From Desulfoferrobacter suflitae (GTDB taxonomy: Bacteria > Desulfobacterota > Syntrophobacteria > Syntrophobacterales > Syntrophobacteraceae), in the NCBI RefSeq assembly GCF_022603395.1, contig NZ_JAIBKA010000012.1, positions 103,379-167,378 of the forward strand: a stretch of DNA of 64,000 nucleotides, read 5' to 3'. This document shows positions 51,001-59,505 of this stretch, piece after piece. The notes beneath the pieces were generated by a model, which was given only the letters and a program-made list of their open reading frames with translations, was not told the DNA's origin and did no database searches. Position 1 is the first letter of the stretch, and the number at the start of each line of letters is the position of its first letter. The translations under genes were made by a program, and so were the position numbers.

Positions 51001-53650
51001 GAAACAGCGCATTATCTGAGGGAACTGTAAATACATCCGCCTCTTCGCTCACATTTCTGGATGGATTGAGAAAGTCATCAAAAGCACCGCCTGCGGCTTT
51101 CAATCGATCTTCCGATGCAAACAGCCTTATTTCATATCTAAGGTTCGCAAATGCAGTTTCGCGCTGAAGGTACTTCAGACATTCCACGAGTTTGCGGCCA
51201 TCTCCTGGATTGAACACATTGATATGCAAAACTTCGACATAGGGATGCTGAATCAAGAACCTGCGGATTTGCCGATAAATGCTTTCAGGAGAAAAGCCTA
51301 CCAGGTCTCGAAGCGAATTAGGGATGCCCAACAGATTTTGGATCTGCCCAAACAAGGCCCGGTCAATGATCGTTTGATCACCGGCAGTGTTGATAAAAGG
51401 AACCGGAAGATAGCCGGCCCAGCCTGGAGATAATTCCCCCGCATAATAGTAGGACCTCAGGTTTGCGCCGTGCAAGACCAGAGGATGATTGGTGGGATAC
51501 AGATCCCCCAGGAATAAGCTCTGTACTTCTTTAGTCCACAAAGCGGCTGGATTTGATTCGGAAATACTCTTTTCTTCCCAATCCATGCAGGTCCTCTGCA
51601 ACTGTAAGAACCAAGCCAGCTTAAGTGGATGCAGCGGCGTTAGCACAAAAACATATTGCCTGTAGCCTGCAGACGAAGGAACAATTAATTCTGCGTGGTC
51701 CAGTAATTGAAGTTTCCTGATGGTATCGAGAAGTCTTTCATCAACATTCACTTTAGCTTCTGGAAGCAAGGAATCCATCCATTGGTCATAGGCTGCTAGA
51801 TAGATTTCAATCTCGTTGGCCATGCTGATAAAATCACATGTCTCAACAATGCCAAGGCCCTGACCGCTATCATCTTTGACACTCTCCAGGATAGCCTGGA
51901 ACACGTTCTTCCGAGCTGTCAGAAAGCTGTCAGGAGCTGATTGAGCAAGCTGGTTATCTCGAAGATGCGCCTTTCCAGAATGGATTTCTCCCGTCGAGCT
52001 GAAATCCATCCGGAATGTCCCCAATTTATCCGGAGCTCTCAAAATTTGCAGGGAGAGTTCACGAAGTGCGGTAGCCATTGGGATGACATACTGGTGACGC
52101 ACATCATTGAATCTTACTTCCAAAGCAGATTCTTTACCTTTTCCTTTTCCCTGGTCGACCCAAAAAGCCTCTTCAATCTTTATGTTTTTGATGTCTTTGT
52201 ACTGCTTGGCTTTCAGGTAGTCCTGATGCGCCTTGAAAAGCGCCTGAAAAAGACTTGCTGCCTTTTGCCGCTTGCCCAGATTTTCCTCAGGTGGCTCAGG
52301 TGGATCTTCTGGATCGGTTTTTTCCACCTCGAAAGTAAAATCCTCAGAATCGCAGGTCAGTTTCCCATTTAGATCATCGCGGGAGGCGTTCTCTTCGCCT
52401 AATTCCTTTATGCGGCGTTCCCACTCTTCCTGAAGACGGGGATCTTGAAAGGCGTCTTTTTGATTGAGAACCACTCCCGCCTCGTCCAGAGCGAGCACTC
52501 GGAAAAAATAGGTTCCTTCGGCCAATTCAGCAGGACTCAAAGCAACTTGTTTGCTGCGTGAAGCGGTCTTTCCTGGAGATTTCTTGAACTTCAGCAGGGT
52601 ATTGACATATTCGATTATTCCCTGATCTCCGGTTCTCATGATTTGGATGCGAAAATGAGTGAGGCTGTTGACTTCCATCGGTCCAGGTTTTGTTAAGAAT
52701 CCGATAGTAACCTTAGCATCCCGGTTTTCTTTAGTAACGACCCTTTTGTTCGTATCCCCGGGCTGTCTCGGAACAATTTGCTTCCCTTTGAGAGGATGGA
52801 CAAAAAGCTCGAGTTCTTGAGGAGGACGCAAGTCCAGAAATTTCCAATTTTCCAAGTCCAGGTGCTGCCAGTTGGCATCTTCCGCAATCATGCGCCCCCA
52901 CCCGCGGACATCTTCAGCCTGGGCTTGAGAACTCAGTAGATCAAAAAGGGGCTTTTGAATATTGTTCCCTTCAATCTGAAGGGCTGCGATCCTGGAAATG
53001 AGCGGCTGTCGTTCATCTTTAAGACACTCAACCGCCATAGCGTTTTGGTGCAGCCTTTGTTCCAGAATGTCCAGATTCTTTGCAAGCAAACTGTCGGGAA
53101 TAAGTCCTAGGTGACAGAGACACTTCCCCCATGATTCCAGTGAGTAACTGTTCTGTCGGCACGCTAGCAAATAGGAAGCCCAGTCAGAGAAATGCACGCG
53201 GACGAGAGTTCTATCCAAGAAGTCTTTAATCCTCAAAAAGAGCTTTCTCGAAGGTTCCGGAAGCTCCTCTTGAAGCTTTTTGACGACCATAAGAGGAAAG
53301 CTTCCCACCTCAAGTTGTTTGAAAGTTGCTCGATCGAATGAATCTTCCGCTGCGGTGCGCAGATTGGATGGTATGAGAACCAGCAATGGGTGTGATTTCT
53401 CTGCTGAATTGCGCAGTTCAATGAGCTTAGTGGCAGAAACCTGATAAGGTTCTTTCGGATTATTGGAAAGCAGCACAATTTTTGCTCCGTTCACCTCACT
53501 CTGAAGTGCACGGCAGACACTGTCTAAAACATTGTGGGGTAAACCCTCCAGGCGCAGGCAATGTCCGGGTTCTGCAGTCTGTAACAATTGGGATAAGCTG
53601 ACCGTAATAATTTCAGCCAAAAGCTGCTGATAAGTAGTCGTACCTTCCAT
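48038..53650 (-). CDS. mad8: MAD8-like giant ATPase with HerA domain and nuclease-like motif
   Basis: A 1870-residue protein, last in the MADS-like operon. The C-terminal ~370 residues are a HerA/FtsK-type ATPase: Walker A LFGVPGAGKSYTLGTI (~1510), Walker B LIVFDEAHKYITHS (~1740), then TMLIASQDPPSLP. The long N-terminal part is poorly recognisable. At ~1165-1195 ADLLIVSC followed by LQVVEVKCRQ has the D...E-V-K layout of a PD-(D/E)XK nuclease. A Glu/Ser-rich linker (~1380-1470) separates the parts. The start is ATG 53648-53650, one base after the upstream TGA. In MADS, MAD8 is an ATP-binding protein; use as motor plus nuclease effector is my inference. Confidence 0.8.
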   Translation of the reverse strand: MEGTTTYQQLLAEIITVSLSQLLQTAEPGHCLRLEGLPHNVLDSVCRALQSEVNGAKIVLLSNNPKEPYQVSATKLIELRNSAEKSHPLLVLIPSNLRTAAEDSFDRATFKQLEVGSFPLMVVKKLQEELPEPSRKLFLRIKDFLDRTLVRVHFSDWASYLLACRQNSYSLESWGKCLCHLGLIPDSLLAKNLDILEQRLHQNAMAVECLKDERQPLISRIAALQIEGNNIQKPLFDLLSSQAQAEDVRGWGRMIAEDANWQHLDLENWKFLDLRPPQELELFVHPLKGKQIVPRQPGDTNKRVVTKENRDAKVTIGFLTKPGPMEVNSLTHFRIQIMRTGDQGIIEYVNTLLKFKKSPGKTASRSKQVALSPAELAEGTYFFRVLALDEAGVVLNQKDAFQDPRLQEEWERRIKELGEENASRDDLNGKLTCDSEDFTFEVEKTDPEDPPEPPEENLGKRQKAASLFQALFKAHQDYLKAKQYKDIKNIKIEEAFWVDQGKGKGKESALEVRFNDVRHQYVIPMATALRELSLQILRAPDKLGTFRMDFSSTGEIHSGKAHLRDNQLAQSAPDSFLTARKNVFQAILESVKDDSGQGLGIVETCDFISMANEIEIYLAAYDQWMDSLLPEAKVNVDERLLDTIRKLQLLDHAELIVPSSAGYRQYVFVLTPLHPLKLAWFLQLQRTCMDWEEKSISESNPAALWTKEVQSLFLGDLYPTNHPLVLHGANLRSYYYAGELSPGWAGYLPVPFINTAGDQTIIDRALFGQIQNLLGIPNSLRDLVGFSPESIYRQIRRFLIQHPYVEVLHINVFNPGDGRKLVECLKYLQRETAFANLRYEIRLFASEDRLKAAGGAFDDFLNPSRNVSEEADVFTVPSDNALFPKIRFSRSTISEYQNSPEDYPAHVSFMIEVLPVDVRLEKMSESGQPSIFCFGLVVRPANSVLTSDQGVHGWSHCLRLNEPVPISDDDSMTKILVDALGKNQSLVAIALAGRWTEDSPALSLLINDTQRTLLYQIHKYSDWVITIDENMGVDFYDAPGDEDCIPYLLDYSPGSGIEKAPLFVTTRPASEIMGLFLPLLTKLGLMRSEGTGSILRFLEILRSVSGVVIMQSISSPNKALETIGLGLSRMLLERLSVLKDHFIIPLDPHQDLFEAAKAANDDQITAERADLLIVSCDKGLETINLQVVEVKCRQHVGDGEALNSLKAKMTDQMDKTVSCLQYHYDPSLRIPDRLDRPLKDQQLCEFLGFYLDRAQRYHLIGEETFLSSLSFLSSLHGRHKLIFNRVGLIFEFDGDQEGVIQSQEAEDLVFIRVGRKVIQDLFTSFTAPEEEREVTRRTPLTPDLQLLRATITKHRRVHPKKAAKVESREEEKSATVTGSELADEKLKSTSDSQELGNEEPGAVGDQPEIVGSAKEEGENLTPTMKPGIDQHKVLPENIDASSSPNGLGNGVEKAGKANSLEQVPQEIVPPHFADLLGDSEESPQYGLLGIAPNNRMIALDLNGCNTISLFGVPGAGKSYTLGTIVEMAVKNIHKINSLPSPLASVIFHFHESEDYPPEFVSMRHKNDNSSEVDLLEKVYGAKPDAIEDIVLLAPADKISDRKRQYPELTVAPIAFSSKELSIKDWKFLMGALGNQAMYIQHLNMIMKKGRDKLSLEYIRNEVDSSGLSDAQKDYAHNRLELAAQFIDDSCRLREFLKPGRIVIVDLRDEFIEKDQALGLFVVMLNIFAGARTKDGGLFNKLIVFDEAHKYITHSDLTSHVVEVIRQMRHQGVTMLIASQDPPSLPNAVIELSSVLILHRFNSPAWLRHIQKSVVALNDLTATQLASLQPGEAFVWANKATHTDWTQKAIKVKTRPRVTLHGGSTQKAVDS

Positions 53651-53651
53651 A

Positions 53652-55304
53652 TCAAGCCTCTTGTTGTTTCTCGATTTGGTATCTTGGCCTAATCCGCTGC
53701 ATGATGTATGCATCGCTCAGAACATTGAAAAATCCTATTTCCCTTAATCGTTCTTTAAGTCGCAAGATGTTGCTCTTGAAAGCCTTGTGAACCACGATAC
53801 CCGACGAACTGAAACGATCACTCCCCACGCCGTTGATCACTATGCCGTAGCGGTTTTCAAGCCAGTGCACAAAAGAGTCAATCAGGATCGGCTCTGAACT
53901 GAATAAGGATTCCCCATTACCACCCTGATGGGGCCTAAGCACAGACAATTGCACCAAAGTTTCCAAAAGTCGGCTCGACAACCAAAACCGTCTTCGATAC
54001 TTTCGGCTTCTTCCCAGCCATATGAGTCCAGTTTCACGGTTGCTTTGAAAAAGACTGTCCAGTAATTCCCTATGATATCTATAATGGAAGCTAGCTCTCG
54101 CCTGGGTCACAACCTCGACAAATGTATCGAACTCGCTTAATTGCAGATCCAGAATTGGTTTGAAGACATCGATAATCTCTTCCTGGTCGGAGTCTTTCAA
54201 ATTTGCGAAGAGGTTTTGCTTGCGTATTTTGAAATAGGAATTCCAATCGACGCCGCCTTTGTTTATTGCGGCTAGCGCCTCATCAATATCTTGAAGACGC
54301 TGAGCATCCGATTTGGACAGAAACTGCAAGGCCATATTGATGGCAAAAGTAGCACGTATGTAATCGTGGATCCTTGCGTAATAAAACGTCGCATCTTCGT
54401 CTGCCAGTTTCGCCATATCCGAGGAAGGATCGTTGCCACAGTCCACTACGAACTGGACCTGATATGGGCAGTTATGAAACGGCTGTTCCATTTCTCCGTT
54501 GGCGGAACAATCGCGGCATTGAGGATGCCTTTCTCCTTGTTTCACCCAGTCTGGCAACATCTTGAAAAGCTTTAAAAGATAAAGGCCCACGTGCATGCCA
54601 ATTAGAGTCCGTAGATATTCCAGAAGCACATGCCGTGGAACTGCTCTCTGGTAAACCAACAATTTTCTCACATCATCGGCAAACACCCTGGCTTGTCCCG
54701 GACAAACACAAGGACGGGGCTTAAATGTATGATCACCGGATGGTTGTTCTTTGGCCATCTCTTTTTCCACAATTCGAAGAATGCCCAAAGTATCCAGATC
54801 CACGGCGTCACCAGGGTCCAGAGCGTTGGTGAGGTCGTTCCATCCCCGCCCTAGAAAGTCTCTCAGTTTGCCGACAAGATCCACGTGCGACTCCTGGAGC
54901 ATGCTATATACTTGCTCGGAAACATTATAGTCACGTGCATGCTTTGGATTCCTATATTTGTAACTATTGAGGTGAATCGCCCGGAGGGACACGACGGCCT
55001 CTTTTTCTGGATTACCGCGGTTTACCAGGTCGACTAAGTTTGCAGTGACCCACCACCGCAGTTTATCTTCATTCCCGGCAAATCCTTTAACAACACCGTC
55101 TGCTTCCCTCTTGACTAAATGCTTTATGAAAGTCTCTATGGTTACGGGTTTCCTGCCTACCTTGGCAGCAGGGCGAACGCCGTGATATTTGATCAGCATA
55201 AAAAGATTCAGCAAGACTCTTTCCAGGTCTATGGTCTTAGCATCGCCTGCAAACAAAAGAGGGTTGCGGAATTCCTGATCTGGCTTGGTCAATTTGAGTG
55301 CCAT
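53652..55304 (-). CDS. mad7: MAD7-like protein of unknown function
   Basis: A 550-residue protein, coupled to both neighbours (its start lies one base after the kinase stop; its stop lies one base before the MAD8-like start). Mainly helical, it has a cysteine-rich middle: RPCVCPGQARVFADDVRKLL, then HPQCRDCSANGE, HNCPYQ and VVDCGND, probably a zinc site. The C-terminus (VHWLENRYGIVINGVG, then FNVLSDAYIMQRIRPRYQIE) resembles helical HTH-like regions. I recognise no catalytic motif. The name follows operon position between kinase and ATPase, as in MADS. Confidence 0.72.
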   Translation of the reverse strand: MALKLTKPDQEFRNPLLFAGDAKTIDLERVLLNLFMLIKYHGVRPAAKVGRKPVTIETFIKHLVKREADGVVKGFAGNEDKLRWWVTANLVDLVNRGNPEKEAVVSLRAIHLNSYKYRNPKHARDYNVSEQVYSMLQESHVDLVGKLRDFLGRGWNDLTNALDPGDAVDLDTLGILRIVEKEMAKEQPSGDHTFKPRPCVCPGQARVFADDVRKLLVYQRAVPRHVLLEYLRTLIGMHVGLYLLKLFKMLPDWVKQGERHPQCRDCSANGEMEQPFHNCPYQVQFVVDCGNDPSSDMAKLADEDATFYYARIHDYIRATFAINMALQFLSKSDAQRLQDIDEALAAINKGGVDWNSYFKIRKQNLFANLKDSDQEEIIDVFKPILDLQLSEFDTFVEVVTQARASFHYRYHRELLDSLFQSNRETGLIWLGRSRKYRRRFWLSSRLLETLVQLSVLRPHQGGNGESLFSSEPILIDSFVHWLENRYGIVINGVGSDRFSSSGIVVHKAFKSNILRLKERLREIGFFNVLSDAYIMQRIRPRYQIEKQQEA

Positions 55305-55305
55305 T

Positions 55306-58300
55306 TCACACTTTCTCCAAAACAAGCTGGTTCTTATCCGTTGCCTTTATACTGTAAAATTTGCGGTGGTCCTCTGTGATAACGACACTTCTGTACGGCA
55401 AATGCTGGAGCGTATTCTTGAAGATAATCAGCTCGATATAACGGCCATATAGATCATTGAGCGAGGGAGTGAAACCTTGAGCCACGTAGGTCAAGAGTTC
55501 AAAAAGATCTAAATTTACTTCCAGACTCACTTCCTTGCGATGCTTGTGGCGCAAGATGAATCGGTCCTGAGTATGTTCCAGATAATTTGCCAGTCCTCCC
55601 AATTTGGGCACATGGATTTCAAAATCGTTTTCAGGGAAGAGCCGCAAAGAAGTCCACCGAGGATCTTTTTCATTAGTGGCCGCCACACAGATATTGTTCC
55701 TAGCAAGGTCCTTATTTCTGCATCCCTCCCCTAGAGAAACAGCTTCAATAATGGTTGTTCGAGCTTTTTCCGTTGCTTTCTCGGAGCTTCCGGCAATCAC
55801 CTCGACAAACCAGCTAATGTGCCTGTATGGTAGCCTTTTATGAGTCTCCTGACTCCTTCCTTCAAAAAAGAACTTTCGGACCGCAAGTGCGTGGTGTCTT
55901 TTGATCAGAGCAAGGGTCTCTTCGTCCCTTTCAGCTGGAATTCCTTCACGCATTGCAGCATGCATTTGTTCGAGCACTTGATGAGGAAAGTCATGACGAT
56001 GATTCTCCATAACAAGAACGGGCATCTCGTCAAGTGGCAGGAAGTGTAAATCGCGGTCCACCCCGGGCTGTGCAACTCGGCCCACATCGATCGTCCGCAA
56101 GAGCCCTACCAACCTGTCCAATGCTCCGGTATCATTAGCTTCTTCGGTAATATTCCAGTAGCTATGACCGATGTAGTTCAGCCGCTCAACATCATTGCCG
56201 ATTTTGTTTAGAAGCTTTGGGATGTCTTCACAGCCGCAGTCTCGGCAGATAAGGAAGGAGAGAGCGGAACGAAGATCGCGCATGGTGATATGAAGTTGCC
56301 GGCGCAGATGGACCGCTTCAAATATTTTTCCCAAACGAGCGCGGATTTCCGATCCCGCAGCAGGGTCTCCGAAACTCATAGAGTTGTAGTGGACGAAGCA
56401 TTCGGAAGCATGATCACAGCTCTTGCAAGACGCCCAGAATTCCTCTTTGAGGAAAGCTCGCAATTGCTTTTCCAGGATGGACGGCGTTTCAGAATCGCCT
56501 GCAACTACCGATCTCCAGTTCAAGTTGACCAAAATCATCCCGGCAGGCAGTTGGACATCGCCTCGCTCGTTGAAATATTGGTCAATCACTTCATAAAGAT
56601 GGCCATACTGGGTTGCCCGATCAGGCTCACCCATGAACTCCATCAGCCGCCCTTCGTTGATAGCCAGAATCCGACCCTCTTGAGTCAGGGAAAAGTCTTT
56701 CAACCCGGCAAAGATCCTCAGAAAACGTGAGAGCACTTCGTCATTTTTGATATCCCCTTCATCTTGCGAACCGTCGTAGTTGCTCTCAAAAGGAATACCT
56801 CCAATAGAAAAGCGACTTCCGTTCTTCGACGGCAAAACTTCGACACCCTTGGCCTGGGCTTCCAATTGTTGGATAAAAGCGGTTTTCCCATCACCCGCAT
56901 TTCCTGTGATGATAACGAGCCGATAATTTCCGTGCAGGATAGCAGGTATGAGCTCTTCATCCAATCTGGTGGGGATGTAAGTGTGTTGCGCGACTTCATC
57001 CAGGCCGCGTGTCCCTGCGTTACTGAATTTTGCCTGGCTGAAAAGCCGACGCAGTCTCTTCACGAAGGGATTATAGTTTTTGAGCCCCTTTTCTTCTTGA
57101 GTGAGCTCGAACGTCTGCGGCATTTTCTCAGGATGGCGCAGGTTGTAGAAAGGTCCATGGGAGATAAGTTCAAGAGCGTCTTCCATCTCGTTTGCCGTTT
57201 TGAAACGGGCATCCATGATTGGTTGGACTGCTTTAAAAAGAAATTCAACAAACGGTTCCGAGAAGTCCTCACATCCAGCGATATCCCAAGGGTGGATTGG
57301 TGAAGCATCAGTCCGCGGCTCGCCATTCGGGTAAGGGTGTTTTTTACAGACCAGTTCATACAAGGTGACACCTAAAGCAAAAGTGTCTCCGGAGTCGTTC
57401 CAGTTGATTTTCGGCCCCTCAATGAGATCCGGAGCGATATATGGCCAGGTTCCTACAAAAGTTCTACATTGACGGGCTTCCTTGGCGATGTTGAAATCAA
57501 TGAGCACAAAACTCCGCTCTGGAACCCAGATGATATTGTTTGGTTTGATATCACGATGATAAAGTGGCTTGCCTCCGAGAACGCCCGAGCGCAACTCACC
57601 CTCATGCAGATAGCGAAGAGCGCCCAAAATATTCTTCGCTAAATCAATCACCTGAGGAATCGCCATTTTCTTCTGGCCCCAGGCATATTCACCCAGTGAT
57701 TCTCCCTCCAGGTACTCCATAGCGATGTAATAACGCCCACCGGGAAGTCGGCCGCTCCAGTGAACTTTGACTATGTTCGGGTGAACCAATTCGTTGAGAT
57801 ATCTGAATTCATCAATCAAGGCATCCAGCGGCACACTTTGATTGTTGACTTTGAGCGCGTAATCCTTGTCGTGCAGCACGTGGGTTGCTTGATAAACCTG
57901 GGCGAAGCCTCCACTCTTGATGTGACGGGTGATTCTGTAATCGCCTATCCGTTCCCCAACCTGGAAAATTCGATTCGGGTCAGTCAGTTCATTCACTTTT
58001 GGCGATGGTTCCGGTAAAGCTGAAGGAGATAGACTTGCAGGGGAAGGCGCCTGCTTCAGATAAAAATCCTTAAGGAAGCACTCTGCATCTTCATAGCGGT
58101 TTTTCACGTCTGCAGCGTATAGCTTTGATATCAGCTCATCTATCCATTCTGGAAGTCCGGCAACGGCCTTCGACGGCAATTTGTCTCCGGAAAGAACACC
58201 GCCGGCAGCTTCGAATGACTCCGGACTGTCGTAAGGCACATCTCCGCAAAGCAGTTCGTAAAAAATGGCTCCCAGACTGTAAAGATCCGATGCATCATAG

Positions 58301-59505
58301 ACGTCGTACTGGCCTGCCGGGAGTGCCAGTTCGGGCGGAAGGTAGCGGCGATCCAGGTTAGCAGACCTGGCCGACCATACGGTGTGATATTTTCCTTCCA
58401 CCATGTATGCACGATCAAAGTTCATGATCTTGGGACCGGAAGCCGCCATAAGAACGTTCTCCGGCCGCAGGTCACGGTGCACGATGCCTTTCCCATGGGC
58501 GGCCTGAAGACCCTGAGCAATGCCTTGCACGATGCCGAGCTTTTGGTCCAGGGTCAACGTCCCTTTGCTCATAACCATCCTGAGCGTCCCTTCTTCCGCC
58601 CAGTCCAAGACTTCGACCAGTTGGTCGGCTTCATGTTCATGAAAACCTTTCAGACTGACGATGTTCGGATGCGAACCGATGGTCTCCAGGGCTTCAAAAT
58701 CGCGCATGATCCTTTCTTCAAGCAGTTTTTTCTCTTCGGGGCTTTTATAGAGGGGCAGCGTGAATACGCGCAGACGTTTGAGAGGCCCTTTGCCATGGCC
58801 GTGAATGGATCGTCCCAAATACTCGATCAATCCTTCCTGGATGTGGAGGGTTTCCTCCACTCTGTATCCTTCGATGATTTTGGGGCCATCTGAATGGGCT
58901 TGCCCTTTCCCAACAATGGCTTCGACCAGGTCCTTTTGAAACAAGGCTATCTGGTCCTCGGCGACCTTCTTAGGGGTCGAAAGCCGCAGTGGGTCTTTCA
59001 AATAACTCGAAAGACTGGAGTCCAAGGCATAGCTGGTGAATTCGCAGTTGCCTTGCAGATCCAGAAAGACGTTCTCGCGCGCGATGACCACAACTCCCTG
59101 GTACCAAACTTTCGTGTAGAGGTCGGCTCCCGCTTGACCCATGAGCGTGCGAAGAACCTGGCATTTATAGTTCAAGGTTCGGTGAGGGTTCTTGCGCTCA
59201 CGCTTGCCATTGAGATACCAGAAATGGTCATTGCCCTCTATGCGAGGCCCCCAATCTTTGATCTCGACTACATAGACCGCATGAGGCGCGATAATGATCG
59301 CATCGATTTCGAGAAATCTGTGAGCTCCGGTGTCTGGAATCTCAATATTGGGAATAACCACATACTCGTTTACGCCACCCTTAAAACCATCCATTTTCGG
59401 CATAGGCGGCAAAGGGGGAAGGTTCTCCACCAGGAATTGAATTGCCCTCTGCTCACCTTCGTTGACTGGGCCGGAACCGTGTGGAGGAAGGATCAATCGA
59501 GCCAT
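55306..59505 (-). CDS. mad6: MAD6-like NERD - pseudokinase - kinase - NTPase protein
   Basis: A 1399-residue multi-domain protein. A NERD nuclease-related domain spans ~1-140 (E66-I-D68, E81-I-K83). Kinase-like domain 1 (~215-480) has HRDLRPEN (D345) but MNFD in place of DFG and no clear glycine loop or lysine. Kinase domain 2 (~520-785) has IKSGGFAQVYQA, ALKV (K552), HRDIKPNN (D652) and IDFN (D670), so it should be active. A P-loop NTPase follows with ITGNAGDGKTAF (K874). A CxxC group lies at C1027/C1030/C1036. ATG 59503-59505 follows AAAAGGAG and overlaps the upstream gene by 13 bp. PglW of BREX type 2 also joins NERD and kinase, but no PglZ is here. Confidence 0.87.
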   Translation of the reverse strand: MARLILPPHGSGPVNEGEQRAIQFLVENLPPLPPMPKMDGFKGGVNEYVVIPNIEIPDTGAHRFLEIDAIIIAPHAVYVVEIKDWGPRIEGNDHFWYLNGKRERKNPHRTLNYKCQVLRTLMGQAGADLYTKVWYQGVVVIARENVFLDLQGNCEFTSYALDSSLSSYLKDPLRLSTPKKVAEDQIALFQKDLVEAIVGKGQAHSDGPKIIEGYRVEETLHIQEGLIEYLGRSIHGHGKGPLKRLRVFTLPLYKSPEEKKLLEERIMRDFEALETIGSHPNIVSLKGFHEHEADQLVEVLDWAEEGTLRMVMSKGTLTLDQKLGIVQGIAQGLQAAHGKGIVHRDLRPENVLMAASGPKIMNFDRAYMVEGKYHTVWSARSANLDRRYLPPELALPAGQYDVYDASDLYSLGAIFYELLCGDVPYDSPESFEAAGGVLSGDKLPSKAVAGLPEWIDELISKLYAADVKNRYEDAECFLKDFYLKQAPSPASLSPSALPEPSPKVNELTDPNRIFQVGERIGDYRITRHIKSGGFAQVYQATHVLHDKDYALKVNNQSVPLDALIDEFRYLNELVHPNIVKVHWSGRLPGGRYYIAMEYLEGESLGEYAWGQKKMAIPQVIDLAKNILGALRYLHEGELRSGVLGGKPLYHRDIKPNNIIWVPERSFVLIDFNIAKEARQCRTFVGTWPYIAPDLIEGPKINWNDSGDTFALGVTLYELVCKKHPYPNGEPRTDASPIHPWDIAGCEDFSEPFVEFLFKAVQPIMDARFKTANEMEDALELISHGPFYNLRHPEKMPQTFELTQEEKGLKNYNPFVKRLRRLFSQAKFSNAGTRGLDEVAQHTYIPTRLDEELIPAILHGNYRLVIITGNAGDGKTAFIQQLEAQAKGVEVLPSKNGSRFSIGGIPFESNYDGSQDEGDIKNDEVLSRFLRIFAGLKDFSLTQEGRILAINEGRLMEFMGEPDRATQYGHLYEVIDQYFNERGDVQLPAGMILVNLNWRSVVAGDSETPSILEKQLRAFLKEEFWASCKSCDHASECFVHYNSMSFGDPAAGSEIRARLGKIFEAVHLRRQLHITMRDLRSALSFLICRDCGCEDIPKLLNKIGNDVERLNYIGHSYWNITEEANDTGALDRLVGLLRTIDVGRVAQPGVDRDLHFLPLDEMPVLVMENHRHDFPHQVLEQMHAAMREGIPAERDEETLALIKRHHALAVRKFFFEGRSQETHKRLPYRHISWFVEVIAGSSEKATEKARTTIIEAVSLGEGCRNKDLARNNICVAATNEKDPRWTSLRLFPENDFEIHVPKLGGLANYLEHTQDRFILRHKHRKEVSLEVNLDLFELLTYVAQGFTPSLNDLYGRYIELIIFKNTLQHLPYRSVVITEDHRKFYSIKATDKNQLVLEKV

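Noticed and set aside
53651..53713. A 21-residue N-terminal extension of the MAD8-like protein
   Set aside because: It would overlap the upstream gene; the ATG at 53650 has AGAGG upstream and lies one base after the preceding stop.
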